Of a stretch of DNA of 64,000 nt, positions 55,870-63,855 are shown in pieces. Within the stretch, counting starts at the first letter, position 1. Each line of letters opens with the position of its first letter. The notes beneath the pieces are model-generated. The model did not search any database, was not told the DNA's origin, and worked only from the letters and a program-made list of their open reading frames with translations. Source of the DNA: Persicimonas caeni (GTDB taxonomy: Bacteria > Myxococcota_A > Bradymonadia > Bradymonadales > Bradymonadaceae). Position numbers and translations under genes: made by a program. The stretch is from NCBI RefSeq assembly GCF_006517175.1, contig NZ_CP041186.1:3561074-3625073 (forward strand), read 5' to 3'.

Positions 55870-57945
55870 CTACGCATCACATATCCGAAACCCCGCCACC
55901 ACCTGCGCGAACTCCTCGGGCCGCATGCACGCGCGCACCCAGCGGCGCATCAGGTCGGGGGGGACGAATCGCTTCCAGGGGCCGGGTTGCAGCCGCTTGG
56001 CGAGCTTTTTGTAGCCCTTCTCGAGGTAGTCGTCGACCGTCGATTCGATGGCGGCGGGCGTGCCCAGGTTCTTGGGCAAGCGGCGAGGGCGGCGGGTGAC
56101 GGTGGCGTGGAAGGCGCCGACGCGTTTGAACCGGAATCCGTGGCTGCGCAGCACCGCGGCCAGGAGTTGGCCCCACAGGGTGCCGAAGAAGTGCTCGAGG
56201 CGCCATTCGTCGTGCCTCGAGATGTGGCCGCCGGTGCGGCTCAGCCAGAGGGTGTCGTCGCCTAGGTCGGCGAAGGCGGCGAGGTCGCGCGCGAGCGCAA
56301 ACGAGTAGTTGGGGCCCATGCGGCTCAGGAAGCTCGGGGCTTCATCCATCGCCCCCGCCTCCACAAACACGCGTCGGTCGCGCACGCGGGTGACCTTGCG
56401 GCCCTTGCCGCCCAGCAAGATCCCTTCGCCGTCAGCGTCGGCGCGCGACACGTCGTCGCCGCTCCAGTGGGCGGTGCCGATGGTGCGTCCGGTGGTCTCG
56501 TCGACCACCTCGACCTCGGCGTCATCGCCGATGTGGGCGTGGATGCGGCCGTGGCGCCAGTCCTTGCGCGCCGGTTGGTCGGCTACGAACCGTCCCTGCG
56601 AATCGGCGTGCAGGTAGCCCTCGGCGCGCATCACCTCGAGCACGTCCTCGCAATCAGCGCGCGACCACATCTTCTGGGCGCTCGGCGGCAGCCTCTTGTG
56701 GAGCGCCTTGGCCGACACCCAGCCCCTGGGGTTCTGGAAGATCAGCGAGACGGCCTGCTGCGGGAGCATCGTCGGGCGAAAGACCTGCGGCTCGACAAAG
56801 AGCTTGCCCGCCCGGGCGCACGCGATCTGGTGCTCGAAGCGCATCCGGTCGAACGCGGTCGAGTGCAAGCAAACCACCCGGATCGCGCCCCCTCGGCGGT
56901 TGCTGCGGCCCACCCGCTGGGTGAACGAGGCGACGTTGGGCGGCGGGTTGACCAGCACGACCCGGTCGACGTCGCCGATGTCGATGCCCAGCTCGAGCGT
57001 CATCGTGGCCACGCACACCCCGCTGCCCGCCCGCAAAAAGCCCTTCTCGGCGCGCAGCCGCTCGGCTTTGGCCAGGCTTCCGTGGTGGGCGAAGACCTTC
57101 GTGGCGCCCAGGCTTGCGGCGAGTGTGGCCGACAGCCACTCGACTTCGGCGCGGGTGTTGGCGAAGACGAGCGTCTTCGAGCCCGGCTCGTCATGCATCA
57201 GCCGCTCGAGGGCGCGCGCCGCCTCGAATGGATCGATGATCTTCTCGAAGAGCGCTTGCAACTCGCGGTCGCGGCCACCCTCGACGCGGACCACCCGAGC
57301 GCCCTTACCTCCAGCACCGCACCATTCATCCGCAAGCCGCTCGGCGTCGGCGGCCGTGGCCGAGGCGCAGCACACCTGCAGCTCGGGCCGAAAGCTCCTC
57401 AGGCGCCAAACCAACGCCAAGAGATGATCGCCGCGCGGGCTGCCGTCGAGCAGGTGAATCTCGTCTAAAAAGATCCCCGCGATCCCCTTGAGCGCGGCCG
57501 GCTGGCGGCTCAACAGCGAGTCGAGCGACTCGGGCGTCGTCACCAGCAGTTGGGGCGGCGCGTCGGCCGAAAACGACGGGCTGTCGCCCGTCTTCAGGTC
57601 CACCGTCCACCCGCACGCCTCCACCGGCCGGCGCACCCGGCGCAAAAAATCGTTGCACAGAGCGCGTGTCGGGCACACCACCACCAGTCGAAGCGCCTCC
57701 TTCGAGGCCGTGCCCGAACCAAAACAACGCTCCATCATCGGCGCCACGAGAGCCTCGGTCTTGCCCGACGCCGTCGGCGCGCACAACACCGCCGACTCGC
57801 CGCGTGCCACCGGCGCTGCGGCCTTGGCCTGCGCCTCGGTCAGCCGGCCAAACCGCCCGAAAAAGGCGTGCCAGGTGTGCCGCAACAGCGCGCGCACGCG
57901 CCTCTCGTCCGACCCCGCCCCATCCGATGCCGACTCGCCGCTCAT
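55870..57945 (-). CDS. Lhr-like superfamily 2 DEAD/DEAH-box helicase
   Basis: This 691-aa protein has a complete SF2 core: Q-like LTEAQAKA, Walker A APTASGKT (56-63), VVCPTRALCNDFLRRV, TTPESLDSLL, DEIH (161-164), SAT (195-197), TLVFANTRAEVEWL, VCVATMTLELGIDIGDV and QRVGRSNRRGG (343-353). The last 300 residues form a family-specific accessory region with winged-helix-like segments. It resembles Lhr and the BREX-associated BrxHI helicases. It is translationally coupled (ATGA) to the ATPase gene upstream, which points to a joint DNA- or RNA-remodelling complex. Confidence 0.88.
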   Translation of the reverse strand: MSGESASDGAGSDERRVRALLRHTWHAFFGRFGRLTEAQAKAAAPVARGESAVLCAPTASGKTEALVAPMMERCFGSGTASKEALRLVVVCPTRALCNDFLRRVRRPVEACGWTVDLKTGDSPSFSADAPPQLLVTTPESLDSLLSRQPAALKGIAGIFLDEIHLLDGSPRGDHLLALVWRLRSFRPELQVCCASATAADAERLADEWCGAGGKGARVVRVEGGRDRELQALFEKIIDPFEAARALERLMHDEPGSKTLVFANTRAEVEWLSATLAASLGATKVFAHHGSLAKAERLRAEKGFLRAGSGVCVATMTLELGIDIGDVDRVVLVNPPPNVASFTQRVGRSNRRGGAIRVVCLHSTAFDRMRFEHQIACARAGKLFVEPQVFRPTMLPQQAVSLIFQNPRGWVSAKALHKRLPPSAQKMWSRADCEDVLEVMRAEGYLHADSQGRFVADQPARKDWRHGRIHAHIGDDAEVEVVDETTGRTIGTAHWSGDDVSRADADGEGILLGGKGRKVTRVRDRRVFVEAGAMDEAPSFLSRMGPNYSFALARDLAAFADLGDDTLWLSRTGGHISRHDEWRLEHFFGTLWGQLLAAVLRSHGFRFKRVGAFHATVTRRPRRLPKNLGTPAAIESTVDDYLEKGYKKLAKRLQPGPWKRFVPPDLMRRWVRACMRPEEFAQVVAGFRICDA

Positions 57946-59249
57946 GCGTACATGCTCCTCAAATCACCCACCACCTGCTTCATCGACTCGGGCCGAAAGA
58001 CGGTCAGGTCCAGAAACTCGACGATGAATTTCATCGCCTGGCGCGGGTTCTCGACATAGCCCGAGCCCAAAAGCCCCGAGACCACCTGTCCCAGCGCCCC
58101 CACGACCCGCTCGTCGATCTCGTCCTCGGGGCGCGCTCGCCCGTAGTGGTCGAAGACGCGCTCTACGAGCGCACGATAATCGCCCATCTCGAACGCCCCC
58201 AATTCGGCGGTCGCCTGGGCGGGCACCGCCTCGCCCAGCGCCTCGAGGCCCTGCTCATTGGGCGTCATCGCAAAGACGGTGTAGAGCCCGGCGCCCCCCT
58301 CCAACTCCGCCGGTCGATACTGCGGCGGCAAGTCCTGCAAGATCCCCATGCCGCCCAGGTCGAGCTCTTCGCGCCCGAACGGCAGCAGCCCATCTTCGCC
58401 GCCCACCGACGCCCACGCCAGCGCCTTGAACAAGACCCGGGCATAGTCGCGGTTTTCGCTCGACAGGAGCGAATAAAACTCGGCCTCGTCGACCAGCACC
58501 ACGAGCCCCTCGTAGCCCGCCAGCCGCGCCAGCGCCGACAATCCGCTGAGCAGGTAGCCGTAGATGCGCGCCCACGGCCGATAATCCTTCATGCTGTAGA
58601 TGCGCCCCTTGCGCCCGACCATGCGCCGCAAGACGTCGTCGATTTCGCCGTTCGAGATCGTCGGGTGCCCCTCGAGCCAGTCGAAGAGCAGGCTCAGCCC
58701 GTAGTCGCGCTCGTGCTCGTCCAGCTCGGCCTGCACGAGCGCCTCGTAGTAGCGAAGCGCCGGGGTCAGGTACAGGTGCGCCCCCTCATCGAGGGTCTCA
58801 CGGGCGCGGGTGGAGCCATCGAGCAAAAACGCCTCGCGCACCGCCTCGCTCCCCAACGCCCGCTCGAAAAGGGGCACCAAGCTTCGCTCCGTGCCGGCGC
58901 GATCGGGGTACTCCAGCGAGCGCACAAGTTCGCGGTAGACCCGCTTGGGGTGGCTCGGGGCGGTCTCCTCGGGGTCGAGCACCACGTGGGCCACCATAAA
59001 GCCGCGTCGAAGGGCGTGCTGGCCGATCAGCTCCAGAAGATGCGTCTTGCCCGTGCCGTAGCCGCCCAGGAACGCCCTGAGCGCGCCACCTCGCGTACCT
59101 ACCGCGTCCAAATCGGCCTCGATGAGCTCGATTTCGGCGTCGCGGCCCACCGTGTAGGCGTCGAGGGCGGTGTGCGGCACCACGCCCAGCCGCATCGCCT
59201 CGAGGGTGAGCATGGCAGGGGTGACCTCTGTTATGGGTGTCGTAGCCAT
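57942..59249 (-). CDS. BrxD/DUF2791-like P-loop ATPase (second of pair)
   Basis: This 435-aa AAA/STAND-like ATPase has Walker A LGGYGTGKTHLL (61-72) and Walker B GLVVLVDEAEF (248-258, acidic pair 254-255). The region between (HVVLDPEETAPSHPKRVYRELVRSL) matches from memory the BREX-type BrxD ATP-binding family, formerly DUF2791. C-terminal GSGYVENPRQAMKFIVEFLD is a conserved lid-like segment. It overlaps the other ATPase by one base (TGATG) and the helicase by four. The two ATPases share little sequence outside motifs, suggesting a heteromer. Confidence 0.82.
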   Translation of the reverse strand: MATTPITEVTPAMLTLEAMRLGVVPHTALDAYTVGRDAEIELIEADLDAVGTRGGALRAFLGGYGTGKTHLLELIGQHALRRGFMVAHVVLDPEETAPSHPKRVYRELVRSLEYPDRAGTERSLVPLFERALGSEAVREAFLLDGSTRARETLDEGAHLYLTPALRYYEALVQAELDEHERDYGLSLLFDWLEGHPTISNGEIDDVLRRMVGRKGRIYSMKDYRPWARIYGYLLSGLSALARLAGYEGLVVLVDEAEFYSLLSSENRDYARVLFKALAWASVGGEDGLLPFGREELDLGGMGILQDLPPQYRPAELEGGAGLYTVFAMTPNEQGLEALGEAVPAQATAELGAFEMGDYRALVERVFDHYGRARPEDEIDERVVGALGQVVSGLLGSGYVENPRQAMKFIVEFLDLTVFRPESMKQVVGDLRSMYA

Positions 59250-60565
59250 CAGAAATCCTGGAAGTCGTCCTCGGTGTCGGCGCCGACTGCCAGGGCCTCG
59301 TGGCCCTCGAGCACCAGGTCAATCGCTGCGTCGACGTCGAGCTTGTGCTCGCCGTCGACCATCTGCAGGTGCAGAAAATCGACGAAGGTTTTGACGAAGA
59401 GCCGGCGGTGATTGACCTCGAACTGGGTGTTCACGCAGGCGCTTGCCAGCATGGCGGCGTTTTCGCGCTGCAGCTCGTCGTCGAAGTCGACCCCGCGCGC
59501 CTCCTCGAAGATGGGCACGAGCTTTTGGCCCACCGCGCTCAAAAGCTTTTTGGGCGCCAAGTCGAGCTGCTCCAGGTCGATGAGCACCGCCTGGGGGCTG
59601 CGCACGCTCAACGGCACCGGGGTTTTGAGCCGCTGGTACAGCGCCGGGTAGTCGGGCACCACCGTGCGCATGAACTCGGGGGGCACCGCGTACATGAACA
59701 GCGTGTTGGGAAGCTGGTGGCGGCCGCACAGGTCGATGACCTGGCGCAGGTTGTCGCCGATGGTCTGGCTTCGCTTGGCGCTGACCGACAGGTTGCGGTC
59801 GACCTCGTCGAACAACAACGCGGTGCCCGCAAAGCCCAGGCCCTTGATCATCTGGGTGAGGCTGCGCAGCATCAAAAAGCCGTTGGCCCGGCTCATCTCC
59901 TCGTAGACGCCCCAGTCGCGCACCTCCCCGCGGGGCACCGGCTCGCCGCGAAGCCACGCCTCCAGGCGCCCGACGCGCTCGTAGTCCTCCTCGAGCCAGC
60001 CCAGAGCGAACTCGACGACTGCCTTTCGGTACGAGACGCTCTCGCACGGGGTGCGGGCGACGTCGCGGCGCAGCCAGCGAGCCACCGACCGGCGCGCGTC
60101 CTGCGCGGGTTGGGCGACGCCCTGGGCGCGGTAGTCGACCTCGGCCTCCTCGACACGCCGGTCGACCAGATCACGCAGCAGGTCGCTGATGCCGTAGCGC
60201 GGCCCGCCCATCTCGTCGTCCGCCGGCATGGCGATGCGGCGGGCGACCGTCGAGTAGACCTTGAGCGTGTCGTCGTAGGGGCACTCGGTGGGCGACAGTT
60301 CGACCACCGCCACCGCGAAACCGTGGCGCCACGCCATGTCGCGCACGCAGTATAAAAAGTGGGTCTTGCCACCACCGAAGTAGCCCTGCACCAGCTTGAA
60401 GCTCGCCCCTCCCTTGAGTTGGCGGTCGAAATACTCCTGCTCGAGCACGTTCAGGTAGCTCTCGTTGCCCACGTTGATCAGCTCGACGCCCCGCTCGGGC
60501 GGCTGGCCGCTCTCGCCGAGGCGCTGGAGGATATGGGAGGCGGTGATTGGGTTGATGGAGGTCAT
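59249..60565 (-). CDS. BrxD/DUF2791-like P-loop ATPase (first of pair)
   Basis: This 438-aa protein has an N-terminal ITASHILQRLGESGQPPERG, then Walker A QGYFGGGKTHFL (60-71). AVVELSPTECPYDDTLKVY follows, and Walker B is GTALLFDEVDRN (247-258). PLSVRSPQAVLIDLEQLD is near 330. This is the pattern of BREX-system ATP-binding proteins of the BrxD type. The ATG at 60565 is chosen, with GGAGG-like sequence absent but the family N-terminus fitting. The longer open frame to 60691 runs into a palindromic repeat. Confidence 0.82.
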   Translation of the reverse strand: MTSINPITASHILQRLGESGQPPERGVELINVGNESYLNVLEQEYFDRQLKGGASFKLVQGYFGGGKTHFLYCVRDMAWRHGFAVAVVELSPTECPYDDTLKVYSTVARRIAMPADDEMGGPRYGISDLLRDLVDRRVEEAEVDYRAQGVAQPAQDARRSVARWLRRDVARTPCESVSYRKAVVEFALGWLEEDYERVGRLEAWLRGEPVPRGEVRDWGVYEEMSRANGFLMLRSLTQMIKGLGFAGTALLFDEVDRNLSVSAKRSQTIGDNLRQVIDLCGRHQLPNTLFMYAVPPEFMRTVVPDYPALYQRLKTPVPLSVRSPQAVLIDLEQLDLAPKKLLSAVGQKLVPIFEEARGVDFDDELQRENAAMLASACVNTQFEVNHRRLFVKTFVDFLHLQMVDGEHKLDVDAAIDLVLEGHEALAVGADTEDDFQDF

Positions 60566-60936
60566 TGGGTTGTCCGGTTGTCTATGTTCAGAATGCAGCT
60601 CTTTAGGTTGTTGTGGCTGCCCCTCCGGTCTCGGGCGAAGCCCTCGACCACCTCCCCAGCGCAAAGGCGCTGGGGAGGAGCCCCTCGTCAAATTGCTACG
60701 CTTCGGGCTCGCGTCGAGAAGCTACCACTGCTCGATCGCGAAGGAGCTCCTCCCCGCGGCCTTTGCCGGGGGGAGGTGCCGAGCGCGAGCTGCCGCAGGC
60801 AGCGGCGCGCTTGGCGGAGGGGCCGCCTCAACAACCCATCCCTCTCATTACGGTTATCGGCAATTTCCCAAAATCGTTGCGTCGATCGCCCCAACAACCC
60901 CGCCACGCCGCGATTTCTCTAATGCGATCGCGTCAG
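60566..60936. repeat. Intergenic palindromic element, copy D, with flanking spacer
   Basis: The 371-bp gap between the two ATPases' operon and the unrecognised upstream gene is mostly one element (60606-60836). Its 22-bp outer inverted repeats are imperfect (GGTTGTTGTGGCTGCCCCTCCG against GGTTGTTGAGGCGGCCCCTCCG). The inner hairpins are CCTCCCCAGCGC/GCGCTGGGGAGG (60651-60678, perfect 12-bp stem) and CCTCCCC/GGGGAGG (60749-60776). It has the same architecture as copies B and C, with CCTCCCC replacing CCTTCCCC. No gene was seen. Confidence 0.8.
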
Positions 60937-61806
60937 TCACCCAAAACGAAGCGACCCATAATACTGCCCGTTTTTGGCCCCCACCGGGATATACAGCACG
61001 TTTTGCTTGTTCTTGGTCGAGCCCCCGGTCGCCGCGCCCAGGTCGAGGCGCACGCCGCCGCGCTCCAACACGCCGTCGCGGCGCAATTTGGCGAGTTGCC
61101 AGGCGAGCAGGTGGCGCGGGTAGGGCTCGAGCGCGCCGGGACCTTTGTTGCGCCAGTCTTTTCGTTCGAGTCCGAGCACCGACAGCGGCACGAGCACGTC
61201 GACGAGATCGACACGATCGCCCTTTTCGGTGCCGTCGGCGGCCAAGACCATGCGGTAGGCGGCGCGCAGCCTGTCGAAGAAGTCTTCGGAGGGGATGGTG
61301 CGCCGCTCGAGCTCTTCGACGGTCGTCTGGTGCGCGCCCAACAGTTCCTTGGCGTCGAGCGGCAACTCGCAGATCGGCTCGTGGCCATACAGAAGTCGGG
61401 CGCCGCCGGCGTCGAAGTCGATCTCGAAGGTCAACGGGTCGGCAAAGAGCACCAACGGGGCTTCGGAGAGCTTTTCGAGGGCGATATCCTGTGCCTCGGC
61501 GAGCATCTCGAGCTTCTGCATGAACGCCATGCGCGCCTTGATGCGAAGCTTTTTCATCTCCGCGCCGAGCGCTTCGATGAGCTCGGCGCGCTGGGCGTCG
61601 AGCTCGGGCACGCCCAACTCGTAGCCGCCGAGACCGCGCTCGATTTCGAGCCACTCGGCGTACGACTTCGACGACGGCTCCTTGCCTTTGACCGCCGCCA
61701 GCAAATCTTTGGCGCGTGACACACGCCGGGCGTGGCTGCGAATATCCTTGAGGAGATTTTCGGCGCGTTGGAGAAGACCAACGTCAGCGGTAGTATCATT
61801 TGCCAT
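60937..61806 (-). CDS. Unrecognised 289-aa island protein, coiled-coil N-terminus
   Basis: I do not recognise this family. Residues 10-115 are charged and helical with heptad-like leucines (LLQRAENLLKDIRSHARRV, then AEMKKLRIKARMAFMQKLEML), suggesting a coiled coil. Residues 170-255 (DFFDRLRAAYRMVLAADG, then YPRHLLAWQLAKLRRDGVLERGGVRLDL) could form a winged helix. The C-terminus NVLYIPVGAKNGQYYGSLRFG looks like a conserved end. It is encoded upstream of, and on the same strand as, the ATPase-ATPase-helicase trio, so a partner or DNA-recognition role is inferred. AGGAG precedes the ATG. Confidence 0.7.
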   Translation of the reverse strand: MANDTTADVGLLQRAENLLKDIRSHARRVSRAKDLLAAVKGKEPSSKSYAEWLEIERGLGGYELGVPELDAQRAELIEALGAEMKKLRIKARMAFMQKLEMLAEAQDIALEKLSEAPLVLFADPLTFEIDFDAGGARLLYGHEPICELPLDAKELLGAHQTTVEELERRTIPSEDFFDRLRAAYRMVLAADGTEKGDRVDLVDVLVPLSVLGLERKDWRNKGPGALEPYPRHLLAWQLAKLRRDGVLERGGVRLDLGAATGGSTKNKQNVLYIPVGAKNGQYYGSLRFG

Positions 61807-61953
61807 CAGAAGGGCTCCTATTCGTTGACAATTGGGGGACTCTCGACTTGTTGAGGTTTCGTCGTTGGGATACCACGATCGCCGTGCGCCAAACAATCGA
61901 ACGCCCACACTCATTCGAGCGTGCTCGCTCATCGAAGTTTTTGGGAGGAATCC
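61807..61953. promoter_or_regulatory. Divergent promoter region of the island
   Basis: This 147-bp spacer lies between the unrecognised island gene (minus) and the SEC-C gene (plus). It contains TTGACA at 61825-61830 but no convincing -10 at the right distance. A strong GGAGGAATCC ribosome site precedes the SEC-C ATG. Shared control of both transcripts is possible. Confidence 0.4.
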
Positions 61954-63855
61954 ATGGCTTCCATATTTCGGCTCGACGGTCCCTGCCCATGCGGCAGCGG
62001 GAGCACGCACAGTGATTGTTGCGCCTCGTCAAAGCGACGCTTCTGGCGCCGCATGAGTGAGAAATTCAGTCCCTCGAAGGCGCGATCACCCAAATCTTCT
62101 CGTGGTCGAACAGACGCCCAGCGCCGCGATCTTCCGGTGGCCCTCGGCAAGCCGGATATGCTGCGCCTGCTCGAGTTCGTCGAGGGCTTCTCGGAGCGTT
62201 TTTCCCACGTGTTCAACACCGCCTCGGCCTGGCAGCGCGAGGCGTTCGGCGGCTATACGACCGCTCAGATCCTCGACCATCTCGAGATCTCTCCCGACCG
62301 GCGGCTGACCACCGAGCGAGGCGTGCTCTTGCGCTCCTACGGCGTATTTCGCGCCCGTCGCCCTTACGGCGAAGGCGCCACCGACGAGATTGCCCGGCGA
62401 GTCGGCCAGAAACACGGCGAGGCGAGCGCCGAGCTCCTCGAAGCCATGCAGCACGCTCGCCTGGGCGCCTGGCAGATCACCGAGGCGAGCGACGGCTTCG
62501 AAGCGACCCGGATCGACGGCACCGACGCACCATTTCGTCGCGAGCTCGACGTTTTCACCGACTACCAGTGGGCGGCGATCACGGCTCCCGGGGTCTATGT
62601 CGGCTGGCTCATCGAGCAGGACGAGACCTGCATGCTCTTCTTCGCCGCCGAGCTCGACGCCGCCGCCGTCGACTTTTTGAACCGGGTCGCCCAGCGCGCG
62701 CCGTGGGGTTGGCCCGACGGGGACGCAGACAACGCGTTTCGACGCGTGCATTACGAAGAAGATATCTTGTCGCTGCTGGTTCGCGCCGACTGCATCAACA
62801 CCGGCCGCGACGACATGCGCGTGATCTTGAGCCGCGAAATCCGGCAGGTGTGGTACCTGCGGCAGGCCAACCTCTTTGACGACGTCGAAAAGACGCTTCA
62901 CAAGTACGGGCTTCGCTCGGGGGTCTACGTCGAAGACACCGGCGTCTTCGGCGAGTATGGCGCCGTCCACCCCGACCACTACCAGTGCCATATCTGCAAC
63001 GACTTTCACCGCAAAAACGCCCACCTGGCGCCGGGATGGTCGGTCGACGTCGCGCTGCTCGTCGAGGACCACGTCGAGGCCATCGTCAGCCAACTCGAGG
63101 CGATGCGCCTGTATGCGCTGCCCAAGAGCACCACCTGGCACTATTCGATTCCGGTCGGCCCCCACTCTCTCGAGTACGTCTTTCCCATCGCCGAGATGCT
63201 CGCGATGATCGCGCTCGATCCGTCGGGGCGCATCGAGCATCCGAGGCTCGGGCATGCCGAGGAGTATCCGCTATCGTCGCTCGATATCGACCTCGACGCC
63301 TTTCGCAACGCCGGCTTCGACCTGAACTGGAGCATCGGGCAGGCGAAGTCGTGGGCCGAGCGGCACGCCGCCGAGGAGTTGCAAGGGGCGCTCGAGGAGG
63401 CCGTCGAGCGGTATCATGCGGCCTTTCGGTGGGCGTGCTTGGTCGACCGCCACCGCCAAATGGACCCCAACCAGACCATCGGGATCGGTTACGAAGAGCT
63501 CTTCTGGGGCATCCGCAAACTCTTCCCCACCGCGGTCCTCGAGACGCCCCTGGCGGCGCTGCGAGATCGCCACAACGGCACGTGGAGGCGCATCGAGAAG
63601 GCCACGCGCGAAGACAAAGCGTTCGACACGCCCGTGTTGCGACTCGGGCACCTGCCCCCATGTATGCACACCTTGGGTTCTTTGAGCGGCATCGGCTCCA
63701 AGACCCTCATGGCCCTCGTCGACGGGCTGGTCGAGTATGTCGCCAACTGGCCCGACAGCGCTGGTTACGCGTCGAACGCCACTAGCCCGGAGATGCAAGA
63801 GGCCGCCTCGGCCGAATTGTCGTCCGGGCTCGACGCGCTCGACGACCTCTTTTGA
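61954..63855 (+). CDS. Large SEC-C motif protein of unknown function
   Basis: This 633-aa protein carries an N-terminal SEC-C zinc-binding motif, CPCGSG (11-16) with CC at 22-23, like the SecA C-terminal metal site. The following 600 residues have no domain I recognise; a CHICND motif (about residues 345-350) could be a second metal site. The start at 61954 is decided by GGAGGAATCC. It is divergent from the unrecognised island gene, so it may be a sensor, adaptor or effector of the same system. SEC-C motifs recur in proteins of stress and defence contexts, so functional linkage is only inferred. Confidence 0.72.
   Translation: MASIFRLDGPCPCGSGSTHSDCCASSKRRFWRRMSEKFSPSKARSPKSSRGRTDAQRRDLPVALGKPDMLRLLEFVEGFSERFSHVFNTASAWQREAFGGYTTAQILDHLEISPDRRLTTERGVLLRSYGVFRARRPYGEGATDEIARRVGQKHGEASAELLEAMQHARLGAWQITEASDGFEATRIDGTDAPFRRELDVFTDYQWAAITAPGVYVGWLIEQDETCMLFFAAELDAAAVDFLNRVAQRAPWGWPDGDADNAFRRVHYEEDILSLLVRADCINTGRDDMRVILSREIRQVWYLRQANLFDDVEKTLHKYGLRSGVYVEDTGVFGEYGAVHPDHYQCHICNDFHRKNAHLAPGWSVDVALLVEDHVEAIVSQLEAMRLYALPKSTTWHYSIPVGPHSLEYVFPIAEMLAMIALDPSGRIEHPRLGHAEEYPLSSLDIDLDAFRNAGFDLNWSIGQAKSWAERHAAEELQGALEEAVERYHAAFRWACLVDRHRQMDPNQTIGIGYEELFWGIRKLFPTAVLETPLAALRDRHNGTWRRIEKATREDKAFDTPVLRLGHLPPCMHTLGSLSGIGSKTLMALVDGLVEYVANWPDSAGYASNATSPEMQEAASAELSSGLDALDDLF

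Noticed and set aside
55870-60565. Calling the helicase/ATPase trio a BREX type 2 or a DISARM system
   Set aside because: The ATPases and helicase resemble BrxD and BrxHI, but no pglX, pglZ, pglY/pglW, brxC, brxL or DISARM drm gene is present in the window, so the system name would be unsupported.
60937-61806. TerB-domain identity for the unrecognised island protein
   Set aside because: Paired ATPases with an SF2 helicase occur, from memory, near TerB-domain genes, but I could not see a convincing TerB core in this sequence.
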